From Blastomyces gilchristii SLH14081 (lineage: Eukaryota > Ascomycota > Eurotiomycetes > Onygenales > Ajellomycetaceae): a DNA stretch of 64,000 nucleotides. A program made the position numbers and the translations under genes. Position 1 is the stretch's first letter; each line of letters starts with the position of its first letter. The notes beneath the pieces were generated by a model, which saw nothing but the letters and a program-made list of their open reading frames with translations, was not told where the DNA came from and searched no databases. Shown piece by piece: positions 12,681 to 24,816 of this stretch. The DNA lies in the NCBI RefSeq assembly GCF_000003855.2, contig NW_003101678.1, positions 62,001 through 126,000 of the forward strand, written 5' to 3'.

Positions 12681-13750
12681 ACAAGTTAACAGAATAAGTT
12701 AACAGCATATCAACAACTATAAATTCAGTATATCTCAAGATCTGACTGAGTCTTTGATCTCTGCATAGTAAGATGTATTAAATCTAGTTTTAATATCTCA
12801 ATATTCAATAGATTCTGCAAGAGATTGAGAACAGCAATACTAGATTTCTATTGAATTTGAAAATTAACTCTATATTAATATAATCATTGACAAAGTCTTC
12901 TATTTTGAGATATAAATAATCAGTTTCTCTACATTCTGCTGACAATATTTATATTATTATATAGAAACAGACTTATATTCTCTATAATATCAAGACTCTG
13001 AAGAGAGAAAGTCTTGATAGAGAGTATACAGTAGTATATATCTTAGCAGTTTCTATCTCATTCTTCTGCAGCAGTTAATATAAAATAAAAAAAAAATCTT
13101 AGAAATAGTTTTTTACTTCTCTTGAAAAAGTAAGATGTTTTTCTCTGAGTTTTATACAATATTCTTACAAAGAATTCAAAATAGAGCTGTTTTCTGTTAT
13201 AATTTTATATTCTTTTAAGTAAGAATTATTTTTTCAGTGACTGAAGAGCTTTTATTAATACTTAATTCTTTTTTACACTCTTTATTAACTGATTTGAGTT
13301 GCACACTTGTTGTGTGAGAAGAATTGAATAATTTAGAATAAAATTAAATAGTTTTAATCAATTTCTCTGTAAAAAATTAATTTATTTTTTATCAGTTTTT
13401 CTCTCAAAAACTGTCATATAATCTGATTTATTATTAATTGATATCATACTTTTTCTCACTGTATCTCAATAAAGAGATTATAAAGATTTTATTAATTTAT
13501 CTTAAAAATTAATTTTAGTTTATTAGATTCTCTTCAAAAATCTAACCTAGTTACTGAACTAGTGTGAAAAAAAATCAGATATTTTATATATAAAAGTCTT
13601 TTATTCTTCTTTTGAAATAGTCTGACTAACTTTTCAATTGAAAACAGACTTAGAAATCTCTTAATTGAAACAGTCTGATCAACTTTTCAAAAGAGTTTAA
13701 TAAATATCTCAATTGAAACAGTCTAATCAACTTTTCATTGAGTGAGAACA

Positions 13751-15355
13751 ATGAGTTTAAAAATACACTCAGTTAATGTGGAAAAAGATGCTTTCTCAAA
13801 TGCTATTTCTGAGATTGAAATTCTGAAGAGAAGAAAGAAAGAAGAAATAGAGAAATAACAAGTTCTTGAAATACAGGAACTTGAAAAAGCAAGCAAGATT
13901 CTTGAAAAGCAGTGTCTGAGTGAGATGAATGAAGAAGTTCTGTTAATTCTTCATGCTCAGGCTAGACAACTACAGAAGATGATCAAGTTCAAACTTGGAA
14001 TCTTAAACACAGTTCAAAAAACCTTGAAAATTCCTAGTACAATCACTGACTCTTCATCTTGCTCTTCTTCTTCCTTTCTTTCTACTTCTTCTTCTTCTTT
14101 GAATCAGAAGAAAACATATGCTCAAGCAGCTGAATCTGCTGTCTCTAAACCTGCTGTCTCAAAACCTGCTCAAAATCCTGAGAAAACTGAGAAGAATACT
14201 GCTCATGCCTCTATTCATAGAAAAGTGGAAAAGAAAATGTAAAAAGAGAAAAACTTTCAAATCTTCAGAAATAGAAGACTTATTCTCAAAGTCTCAAATC
14301 AGGACATTCTGCAAAGAAACAAGCTAAACTCAAATCTCATTTTCAAAATCAGAAATGAAATTAATCAGCAGTTCTTTTCTCAGTTAATGACTGATATTGA
14401 AGTTCAAAAATCAGTTATAGCTTCAATTGAGTCATCATTCTTTGAAAACTCCATCATTCTGACTACAATGCCTGAATTCAGTGCTGAATTCCTTATTCAG
14501 AATGAGAATCTCTGAAAGTCAGCAGTAGAATCATTGCTAAATACAACAATTCTATCTGAAAGAGATGAAAAGTGGGACAAATTCATTCTTCATGATATTT
14601 CAGTTGAAATTTTTGACTGTGAAGAAGGAATGCTACTTCTCAAAAATGAATTGAAAGAATACAACTTCATTCAACTGAGAAAGAAGCCTGTATGACTAAA
14701 TTCAATTGAGTTCAGACAAAGCAGGAGAAATGCCTCTGTTCTAGTATATACAAAAATACTTAAACAGTTAAAGATCTCTGAAGTAAGAGTAGCAGATTTG
14801 AAAATGAGAGTTCATGAATACAAAGACTCAAGAATGAATCTCAAAGCTCAAACACAGTGTTCAAACTGTCAAAGATATGGATACTTTGCAATCTCATGTT
14901 TTAGAGACTCAAAATGTGCATTCTGTGCCAGAGATCACAAAACTAGTGAGCATAAATGTGAAACATGCTCAAAAAGAGATGAAATTTGTTAACATACTCT
15001 GCTTAAGTGCTCTAATTGCAAAGAAAAACATGCATCTAGCTCAAAAGAATGTATGTTTGCTTCTAGAACTCAAAAGAACTGAAGAAAAGATGAAGCTCAA
15101 AGTCAATCTAGAACTGAAGAGAAGAGTCAAGTCAGTAAACTCACAACTGCAAGCTTAAAAAGAAGAAACTCTCAATTATCTAAGTCTTCAAACTCCAATT
15201 CTCCAGCAAAATGTAAACAGAATTTGAATCCTTAAACTTCTGTTAAGATTAGAGAATTGAGAAATGACTCTGGTGATAAACTAGATATAATGCAAGCAGT
15301 TGAGATTTCTACTTTTCAGAACAGTTATAATCTACTATCTGATGATAGTGATTAG
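13751..15355 (+). pseudogene. LINE copy A ORF1 (gag-like, zinc knuckles)
   Basis: One frame of 534 codons plus stop, broken by point stops only. The N-terminal 60 residues are charged and coiled-coil-like (EIEILKRRKKEEIE). A Ser-rich and Lys/Pro-rich linker follows (residues about 95-160). Near residues 370-435 come CCHC-type knuckles: CSNCQRYGYFAISC, CAFCARDHKTSEHKC, and after a stop CSNCKEKHASSSKEC. This is the usual nucleic-acid-binding end of Tad1/I-type ORF1 proteins. Several stops are TGA where Trp is expected (PV*LNSIEFR at about 14693). ATG 13751 is the first Met in the open frame. ORF2 starts 23 bases after its stop. Confidence 0.8.
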
Positions 15356-15378
15356 ATTCTTCTCTACTCTCTTTTAGT

Positions 15379-18300
15379 ATGAATATACAACAAAAACAAC
15401 AAAAAAAGTTTAAAAACTCTTCAAAAATCACATTTATTCAAAATAATGTGAATAGAAACTCAAATTGTATTTATTCATGTCTTCAAATTGCATTTGAATA
15501 AAAAGTTGATTTTGTACTGCTTCAGAAGCTGAATTTTGATGCTGAGCAAAAATATGTCATTTCTCATTCAAGCTACTACTGCTTTTTACCTCAAAACTCT
15601 GAGATAAAGTCAAGAGTAGTGATCTATGAAAGAAAGAGATCAAGATATCAATTTAATCTAAGATTTGATATCATGTCTGACTCTGATATTCTGGTGAGTG
15701 ATATTATAGATAAAGAAAATGAGTTTGATACTATACAGCTTATAAATATCTATAATGAAAAGTCATTGAAGGAAAATAACAATATCTGGACAATTGATAG
15801 AGGATTTCTGAACATAACTTCATCAAGAAACTCTATAATTGTAGGAGATTTCAATGCACATCATCTCTGATGAAATTCAGAATGCAAGAGAGCAGTGAGA
15901 GCTGATAATCTGATTGAATGAACCTTTGAGCATTCAATAGATTTAGTTAATAAGTCTGATCAATAAACATTCTTTAGAAAAGGCATGAAACAGAAGTCTA
16001 TTATAGATTTAACTTTCATGTCACAAAATCTAATGAAAAGAAGACTTGTAAACTGGTTTATTGATTCAAATGACACATCAGAATCAGGTCATGAGATTAT
16101 TCAATTTGATATTGAACTGAGTGAAAAACAAATGAGTGAAAATCCTCTTCTCTCTAATCAGTATAACTTTGAAAAAGCTGATTGAAAAGCAGTTGAAGAA
16201 AGCATAAAACTGTTAAAATCTGAAAGACAGAATGAGCTATATTGAAATTCTGGTCAAGATATCTCAAATGAAATGCTTGAGAATAGAGTGAAGCTTATTA
16301 CATCTATTATTCTAACAAGTGTTAGAGATAATATTTTAAAAAGAAAATCTTCTGAGTATTCAAAACCTTGATGAAATGAGAATATCTTATCTAAAAGAAA
16401 AGAATTAGCTACTGCTAGAAGAGATTGAAAGAATGATATAATATCTGATGAAGAGTTCAAAGCTGTCAGAAATGAATATTTTTCAGATATTAAAAGAGCT
16501 AAAACAGACTGCTGGAATAAATTTCTTGAAGAAGCACAAGGAAAGGAAGTTTTTAAAGCTTTTAACTATACTAAAACAAGAAGTGTAGCAAAACTTCCAG
16601 CTCTAGAATATGAGTTTCAGAATGAATCATATACAGCAAACTCTTTTGAGAAAAAATGTCAAGCTTTCATGAGAATTCTCTTTCAGAACTCACCAGATTC
16701 AGATTCAGATTCAGAGAAAGAGAATATATCACTTCTCAACTACATTGATGAAAATGACTGGGAATGGTCTGATCTTACACAAGATGAATTAAAGTCAGCT
16801 ATCTTCTCAAGTTCTGTTAAAACTGCTGCAGATCCTGATTCAATTAATCACTTGATTATTCAAAATACATATTCCTACTTAAAGAATGAATATTTTGAGC
16901 TCTTTTTCAATCTCTTGAAAAATGGATATCATCCTGAATGCTGGAGAGAAGCCACTGGAGTGATTCTTACAAAACCTAATAGAAAAACTTCAATTTCTAA
17001 GTCATATAGAGTAATATCTCTATTGAACTGCCTATAAAAGGTTTTAGAAAAGATAATAGCTACTTGACTATCTTTTATAAGCTCTATAGATGATTCTCTT
17101 TTATTCAGTGAATAAATAAGAGATAGAAAACAGTGTTCTGCAATTGACACTGTTCTCTCAGTTATTCATGATATTCAAATAGCAAAGCATGAGAGTCTGG
17201 TCTCAACTGCAGTTTTTATTGATATAAAAGAAGCATTTGATCATGTTTCAAAGTCAAAGTTAATTCAGACATTGAAGATATTAAAACTGTCACTTTCTCT
17301 AATAAAATGAGTTAACTATTTTATATCTAAAAGAATTATACAACTCTTCTTTGATGGAATGAAACAAGACAAGACTGAGATAAAAATAGAAGTATCACAG
17401 AGATCTTCAATCTCACTCATTTTATTTGCAATATACACTGCATATCTATTCAAAAATAGAAATATGAGAATAGTGTGATCTCTGAGTTATATGGATGATA
17501 TTGGTCTAGTCTACAGCTCAAAAACTATCAAAGAGAATTTGAAAGTAATTGAAGAAGTTGCAAAGAAAATCTTTGTTAGAGCAGATATCAATCAAATTCA
17601 ATTTGATATGAATAAAACTGAGTTAATTCATTTCTTTTCTAGATTCAATGAGAAAGAACTATCTCTAACTCTTTTAAATAGTGAGATTAAACCCAGTGTA
17701 AATGTCAAATGATTAGAAGTATGATTAAACTCTAAGTTGAACTTTAAATATCACATTCAACAAAGAACTGTCAAGGCAGAAAGACTATTGAACAATATAA
17801 TCAGACTATCAAATACAGAGAGAGGTCTATCCTTTCAGGCTATGAGACAGTTATATATAGCCTGTATTACATCAGTAGCTGATTATAGAGTTCAAGTTTG
17901 ATGAAATAATCAAGAGAATTTCACTGAACTCTTTCAAAGTCTATAAAACAGAGTCTTGAGAAGAATTCTGAGAGCATTTAAATCATCTTCTATTAAAGCA
18001 ATGGAAATTGAAGCTTCAATTCCTCCTCCTGCTATTAGATTTGAAAAGGCCTGTATGAACTATGCTCTGAGAGTTGTAAAGATGAGCTCAAATCATATAA
18101 TCAGAGAAAGAGTCTCTTCTTCATTTCCATCAATTAACTCTGGAAATGAACTGGATTGGAATAGATTTCTTGATTGAAATGAAAATAATTCTTCAAAGAA
18201 AATGTCTTCTCAACTGTACAGACTATGCTCTCTGATTAAAAATCAATTTTCTTCTTTAAATGTTGAAAAAGTTGATCATAAGAAGTTATCTCTCTGGAGA

Positions 18301-19341
18301 AAAAAGCTTGAATCTCTTATAGACTTACAAATAAGTGAACTATCAAAAGAGAAAGAATATGAACAGCATTTGAAGAGAATTTCTACAATTAATATAAAAG
18401 ACTCTATTCTGATTTATTCAGATGACTCAAAAAATAAGAACTTGAATAGATTAGGCACAGGCATTGCTTATACTGAAGATAATATTAATTTTATCTCAGA
18501 TTTCTGAAATCTAGGCTCTGAATGTGAAGTCTTTGATGCTGAACTATTTGTAATAGTGAAAGCTTTCAAACTCATTGAAATAAAATCTCATAAAAGAGGA
18601 AATTGTTTGAAAGAGATATGAATATTCTCTGATAGTCAAGCTGCTTTAAAAAGACTTAGAAATAGTCAGATTCATAATGATCAAATGAATCTTGAACTGA
18701 TCTTAAACTCTGTTTTAAAAATTCAAAAGAGAAGAATATCAAAGCTGAGAATTCATCTACACTGAGTTCCTGCTCATATGAATATTCATGGCAATGAATT
18801 GGCTGATTCAGCTGTAAAAAAGGGTGCAGAATTAAGCAGATCTATTCAAAAAATTGTGTCCTGGTCTTTTATAAAGAGAAAAATAAAAGAATCTTGTTTA
18901 GACAAGTGAAATGAAAGCTGGCAGAAACAAAAGAAGAGTATACATTATTCAAGATTTGAAACAAAACCCAAGTGGAAATCTTGTTCAATTAAATGTAAAA
19001 AGAAAATATTCTCATCTATAATACAGCTGAAACTAGGACATGGCTATTTCAAATCTTATATACAAAGATTTGATGATAGATTTGACTCAATAGAATGCTC
19101 ATTCTGCAATACAAATGAGAATTCTGAGCATATTATAATGCACTGTGCATTATACAATAGTCTCAGAGCCAGATTGAAAGAGAAGTATGATCTAAATCAA
19201 TTAAATATGAGATTCTTATTCTCAACTGAGACAGGAATTAAATACTTAATAGACTTTCTATCAGAAACTCAAGCAGCTACAAGAAAATGGCTAAATTCAG
19301 AATTATCTGAATATGAAGAGGAGGAAATCAATCAGATATAG
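15379..19341 (+). pseudogene. LINE copy A ORF2 (endonuclease, reverse transcriptase, RNase H)
   Basis: A single frame of 1,320 codons plus stop. Order: AP-type endonuclease (IIVGDFNAHH near 15836-15865, then SIIDLTF); reverse transcriptase from about 16,750 with NRKTSISKSYRVISLLNCL, FIDIKEAFDHVSKSKL and the active-site box SYMDDIGLVYSS (about 17485-17520); RNase H with IYSDDSKN, FSDSQAALKRL and HWVPAHMNIHGNELAD (W written TGA; about 18755-18805); and a C-terminal CxxC..HxxxxC knuckle (CSFCNTNENSEHIIMHC, about 19098-19148). This is the Tad1-clade layout. Internal stops are point changes, mostly TGA for Trp and some TAA for Gln; no frameshift was needed. It cannot make a full protein now. Confidence 0.85.
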
Positions 19342-19727
19342 TCTGTTAAAACAGCTATACACTCTCTTTTAATAATTTGTTTTGTTATAGTCTCTCTTTA
19401 CTTTATCTTTTTCTGTATCTTTTTCTTTCAATTTCTTTCTATCTATCTATTTAATGTGTCTATCTTTGAGACTGTGTTCTTTCTCTCTTTTCTTTTATCA
19501 TGATATTGTCAAATGATTTCAAAGTATCAAAAGATGTTAAAACACTGCAATTTGTAAACAGTTTTTGTATTCTGAGCTGGAATTTTCTGATTTTGCATAT
19601 CTGAAATTGATGAATGTACAATAGTTAACTTTACAGACATAGAAAAAACCCTGAGAACTAAAGTTCTCAGGTAGATGTCATAGTCTCTGACTGCATACAT
19701 CTATAATTGAAGAATAATAATAATAAT

Positions 19728-22700
19728 ACTACTGCTTTATACCTCAAAAGTCTGAGATAAAGTCAAGAGTAGTAATCTATGAAAGAAAGAGATCAAGATA
19801 TCAATTTAATCTAAGATTTAATATCATATCTGACTCTGATATTCTGATGAGTAATATTATAGATAAAGAGAATAAGTTTGATACTATACAGCTTATAAAT
19901 ATCTATAATGAAAAGTTATTGAAGAAAAATAATAATATCTGAACAATTAATAGAGAGTTTCTGAACATAACTTTATTAAGAAACTCTATAATTGTAGAAG
20001 ATTTCAATGCACATTATTTCTGATGAAATTCAGAATGTAAAAGAGCAGTAAGAGCTGATAATCTGATTGAATAAATCTTTGAGCATTTAATAGATTTGAT
20101 TAACAAGTCTGATCAATAAACATTCTTTAGAAAAGATATGAAACAGAAATCTATTATAGATCTAATCTTCATATTATAAAATCTAATGAAAGAAAGACTT
20201 ATAAACTGATTTATTAATTCAAATAAGACATCAGAATCAGATCATGAGATTATTCAATTTAATATTAAACTGAGTGAGAAATAAATGAGTGAAAATCCTC
20301 TTCTCTTTAATCAGTTTAACTTTGAAAAGGCTGACTGAAAGACAGTTAAAGAAAGTATAAAACTGTTAAAATCTGAAAGACAGAGTGAGCTATATTGAAA
20401 TCCTGATCAAGATATCTCAAATGAAATACTTAAGAATAGAGTAAAGCTTATTACATCTATTATTCTAGCAAGTGTTAAAGATAATATTTCAAAGAGAAAG
20501 TCTTCTGAGTATTTAAAATCTTGATAAAATGAGAATATTATATCTAAAAGAAAACAATTAGCTATTACTAGAAGAGATTGAAAGAATAATATAATTTCTG
20601 ATAAAGAGTTCAAAACTGTCAGAAATGAATATTTTTCAGATATTAAAAGAGCTAAAACAGACTGCTGAAATAAATTTCTTGAAGAAGCATAAGAAAAGAA
20701 AGTTTTTAAAGCTTTTAACTATACTAAAATGAGAAGTGTAGCAAAACTTTCAATCTTAGAATATGAGTTTCAGAATGAATTATATACAGCAAACTCTTTT
20801 GAGAAAAAATGTCAAGCTTTTATAAGAACTCTCTTTCAAAACTCATCAGATTCAGAGAAAGAGAAAGAGAATATATCACTTCTTAACTATATTGATAAAA
20901 ATAACTGAGAATGACCTGATCTTACTTAAGATGAATTAAAGTCAGCTATCTTCTCAAGTTCAGTTAAAACTGCTACAGAGCCTGATTTAATTAATCACTT
21001 AATCATTTAAAATACATACTTCTACTTAAAGAATGAATATTTTGAGCTCTTTTTTAATCTCTTGAAAAATGAATATTATTCTGAATGCTGAAGAGAAGTC
21101 ACTGAAGTGATTCTTATAAAATCTAATGAAAAAACTTCAATTCTTAAGTTATATAGAGTAATATCTCTATTGAACTGTCTAGAAAAGGTTTTAGAAAAGA
21201 TAATAGCTACTCAACTATCTTTTATAAGCTCTATCAGTAATTCTCTTTTATTCAGTGAATAAATAAGAGATAGAAAACAGTATTCTGCAATTGACACTGT
21301 TCTCTCAGTTGTTCATAATATTTAAATAGTAAAGTATGAAGATCTGGTCTCAACTGCAGTTTTTATTAGTATAAAAGAAGCATTTGATCATGTTTCAAAG
21401 TCAAAATTAATTCAGACATTGAAGATGTTAAAACTATCACTTTCTCTAATAAAATGAGTTAACTGTTTTATATCTAAAAGAATTATACAACTTTTCTTTG
21501 ATAAAATGAAATAAGACAAGACTGAGATAAAAATAGAAGTATTACAAGAATCTTCAATCTCACTTATTTTATTTATAATATACACTGTATATCTATTCAA
21601 GAATAGAAATATGAGAATAGTATAATCTCTGAGTTATGTGAATAATATTGATCTAGTCTACAGCTCAGAAACTATTAAAGAGAATTTAAAAGTAATTAAA
21701 GAAGCTGCAAAGAAAATCTTTATTAGAGTAGATATCAATTAAATTCAATTTAATATGAATAAAACTGAGTTAATTTATTTCTTTTCTAAATTCAATAAGA
21801 AAGAACTATCTCTAACTCTTTTAAATAGAGAGATTAAACTCAGTGTAAGTGTCAAATGATTAGAAGTATGATTAAACTTTAAGTTGAATTTTAAATATCA
21901 CATTTAACAAAGAACTGTCAAGATAGAAAGACTATTGAATAACATAATCAGACTATCAAATACAGAGAGAGGTCTATTCTTCCAGGCTATAAAACAGTTA
22001 TATATAGTCTGTATTACATCAGTAGCTGATTATGAAGTTCAAGTTTGATGAAATAATCAAGAGAATTTCACTGAACTCTTTCAAAGTCTGTAAAACAGAG
22101 TCTTGAGAAGAATTCTGAAAGTATTCAAATCATCTTCTATTAAAGCAATGAAAATTGAAGCTTCAATTTCTTCTTCTACTATTAGATTTAAAAAGGCCTG
22201 TATGAACTATGCTCTGAGAGTTATAAAGATGAGCTTAAATGATATAATCAGAGAAAGAGTCTCTTCTTCATTTTCATTAATTAACTCTGGAAATGAACTG
22301 AATTGAAATAGATTTCTTGATTAGAATGAAAATAATTCTTTAAAGAAAATATCTTCTTAACTGTACAGACTATACTCTCTGATTAAAAATCAATTTTTCT
22401 CTTTAAATATTAAAAAAGTTAATCATGAGAAGTTATCTCTCTGAAGAGAAAAGCTTAAATCTCTTATAAACTTATAAATAAATGAACTATCTAAAGAGAA
22501 AGAATATACACAGCATTTGAAGAGAATTTCTACAATCAATATAAAAGACTCTATTTTGATTTATTCAGATGACTCAAAAAATGAGAATTTAAATAGATTA
22601 GATGCAGGCATTGCTTATACTGAAGATAATATCAATTTTATCTCAGATTTCTGAAATTTAGGCTGTGAATCTGAAGTCTTTGACACTGAACTATTTGTAA

Positions 22701-23861
22701 TAGTGAAAGCTTTCAAACTCATTGAAATAAAATCTTATAAAAGAGAAAATAGTTTGAAAGAGATATGAATATTCTCTGATAGTCAAGCTACTTTAAAAAG
22801 ACTTAGAAATAGTCAGATTTATAATGATCAAATGAATCTTGAACTGATCTTAAACTCTGTTTTGAAAATTCAAAAGAGAAGAATATTAAAGCTGATAATT
22901 CATCTATACTAAGTTCCTGCTTATATGAATATTCATGATAATGAATTAACTGATTCAGCTGTAAAAAAGAGTGCAGAATTAAGCAGATCTATTCAAAAAA
23001 TTATGTTCTAGTCTTTTATAAAGAGAAAAATAAAAGAATCTTGTTTAGACAAGTGAAATGAAAGCTGGCAGAAATAAAAGAAGAGTATACATTATTCAAG
23101 ATTTGAAACAAAATCTAAGTGAAAATCTTGTTCAATTAAATGTAAAAAGAAAATATTCTCATCTATAATACAGCTGAAACTAGAATATGGCTATTTCAAA
23201 TCTTATATACAAAGATTTGATGATAGATTTGACTCAATAGAATGCTTATTCTGCAATGTAAATGAGAATCCTGAGTATATTATAATGCACTATGCATTAT
23301 ATAATAGTCTCAGAGCCAGATTGAAAGAGAAGTATGATCTAAATTAATTAAATATGAGATTCTTATTCTCAACTGAGACAGGAATTAAATACTTAATAAA
23401 CTTTCTATCAGAAACTCAAGCAGCTACAAGAAAATGGCTAAATTCAGAAATATCTGAATATGAAGAGGAGAAAATTAATCAGATATAATCTGTTAAAACA
23501 GCTATATACTATCTTTTAATAATTTGTTTTGTTACAGTCTCTCTTTACTTTATCTTTTTCTTTCAATTTCTTTCTATCTATCTATTTAATGTGTCTATCT
23601 TTAAGACTGTGTTCTCTTTTCCTTTGTCATGATATTATCAAATAATTTCAAAGTATCAGAAGATGTTAAAACACTGCAATTTATAAACAGTTTTTATATT
23701 CTGAGCTGGAATTTTCTGATTTTGCATATCTGAAATTGATGAATGTATAATAGTTAACTTTACAGATATAGGAAAAACTCTGAGAACTAAAGATTCTCAG
23801 ATAGATGTCATAGTCTCTGACTATATACATCTATAATTGAAGAATAATAATAATAATAATA
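19728..23861 (+). mobile_element. Tad1-clade LINE, copy B (5'-truncated, more decayed)
   Basis: Starts abruptly in the endonuclease part of ORF2 (matches copy A from about 15,570) and runs to the same 3' end and (AAT)n tail at 23841-23861. It lies directly after the (AAT)n tail of copy A, so it probably inserted into that tail. Compared with copy A it has many more stops; differences are nearly all C-to-T or G-to-A. The RNase H, knuckle and 3' regions are easily aligned. No open frame longer than about 70 codons remains. Confidence 0.85.
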
Positions 23862-23877
23862 ACACTTAGTTTTACAA

Positions 23878-24475
23878 GCATTTTCAATCTTGATAATAAA
23901 TAGAAAGTGAGATTGAAAGTATTAAAATATATGAAAGTATCTAAGCATTTCTTCAGTGTTTATATTATATTCATATTCAATTCTGTCAGTGTTGAAATTG
24001 CAGAAATTTCTTGTTAAGTTAATCATTGAATTTTCTCATATTGATGTTATTAATTTATATGTATATCAGCTATTTATTATTATTGTAATTTCAACATTAC
24101 TTAGAGTCACTGTGATACTGTATTTATACTCATATTTAAGAATTCTCTTATATTATTATTAGACGTGATTATATTATTTATCAGATATGTAATATCTGTG
24201 AAATTAAAAGAAATGTAATTGTATGAATATCTTATATATCTAAGATATCAGAACTCTCAAATCTTTCACTGATATTCTCTTTATAAGATCTTGTTACAGA
24301 GTCAGAGTAACTGATAAGTAAGCTTCTATTTAAAGACTCAGTATTTACTTAACTGATTGAGACTTAGTATTTGCTTAACTGTTTAATTATTTCTCTATTT
24401 CTTATACATTATTACACATTCAGATATCTCAGTAGATAATCATTTCTAATGAGAAGATAATAAACATTTTTCAAG
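23878..24475 (-). mobile_element. Gypsy leader and start of gag (minus strand)
   Basis: Lies between the LINE target duplication (23862-23877) and the gypsy 5' LTR, so by position it is the gypsy leader plus the gag start. Decay is heavy and no protein motif can be named. No clear primer-binding site is visible next to the LTR. The plus-strand open stretch at 23956-24162 is a shadow. Confidence 0.55.
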
Positions 24476-24816
24476 TGTAAGAGACCTACACTAAATAGAT
24501 CAGTATAATATTTATAGATCTTATATAATAAAGTGAAAAACATTAGAGAAGAAAAAAAGAGAATGTGTGAAAATCAGCAATTGAAGTGAATATTTATATG
24601 TGTACACAGTGAAGCTTCAGGGTGGAAGAATAGAAATTCCATGAGTTTTTCAGCTGAGGATCAGTGACTGAGAATCAGAGCTTCGGGGCGGAAGAATAAG
24701 AATCTATGGTCGGCCGAGGATCGGCAGCCGAGAATCGGAGCTTCGGGGCGGGAGAATGGGAATCTATGGAGTGTAATGAAATAGTCTATATGATTGATCG
24801 GGCGCAGCCCGCCACA
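24476..24816 (-). repeat. Gypsy 5' LTR, half RIP-mutated and half intact
   Basis: 341 bases, partner of 7234-7574. From 24476 to about 24680 CpGs are gone; from about 24684 to 24816 the sequence is rich in CG and GG (cttcggggcgg, gggcgcagcccgcc). On the minus strand it starts TGTGGCGGGCTGCGCCC and ends TCTTACA. Confidence 0.9.

Larger units (their letters stand above)
12043..19727 (+). mobile_element. Tad1-clade LINE, copy A (full length)
   Basis: About 7.7 kb: a 5' leader (12043-13750), ORF1, ORF2, a 3' region and an (AAT)n tail near 19711-19727. The 16-base target duplication acacttagttttacaa flanks the insertion exactly (12027-12042 and 23862-23877), enclosing this copy and copy B, which sits in its tail. 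Both ORFs keep one frame from end to end and are broken only by point stops. The leader holds a stretch of about 480 bases (12050-12530) that kept normal composition. Confidence 0.8.
7234..24816 (-). mobile_element. Ty3/gypsy LTR retrotransposon carrying two nested LINEs
   Basis: Two 341-base LTRs (7234-7574 and 24476-24816) align without gaps. The perfect 5-base duplication atctg flanks the whole unit (7229-7233, 24817-24821). The element reads on the minus strand: the 5' LTR is at the high-coordinate end, gag remnants lie near 11.65-12.03 kb, pol near 7.6-11.1 kb, and a polypurine tract (minus strand GAAAGAAGAGGG, 7578-7589) adjoins the 3' LTR. The LINE pair at 12043-23861 interrupts gag; without it the element is about 5.7 kb. 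Confidence 0.9.

Noticed and set aside
13751..19341. Alternative genetic code with TGA read as Trp
   Set aside because: Island genes use TGG for Trp and TGA as stop (for example stops at 36641 and in the copia flank). The TGA codons in the LINE coincide with general C-to-T decay, and TAA also occurs.
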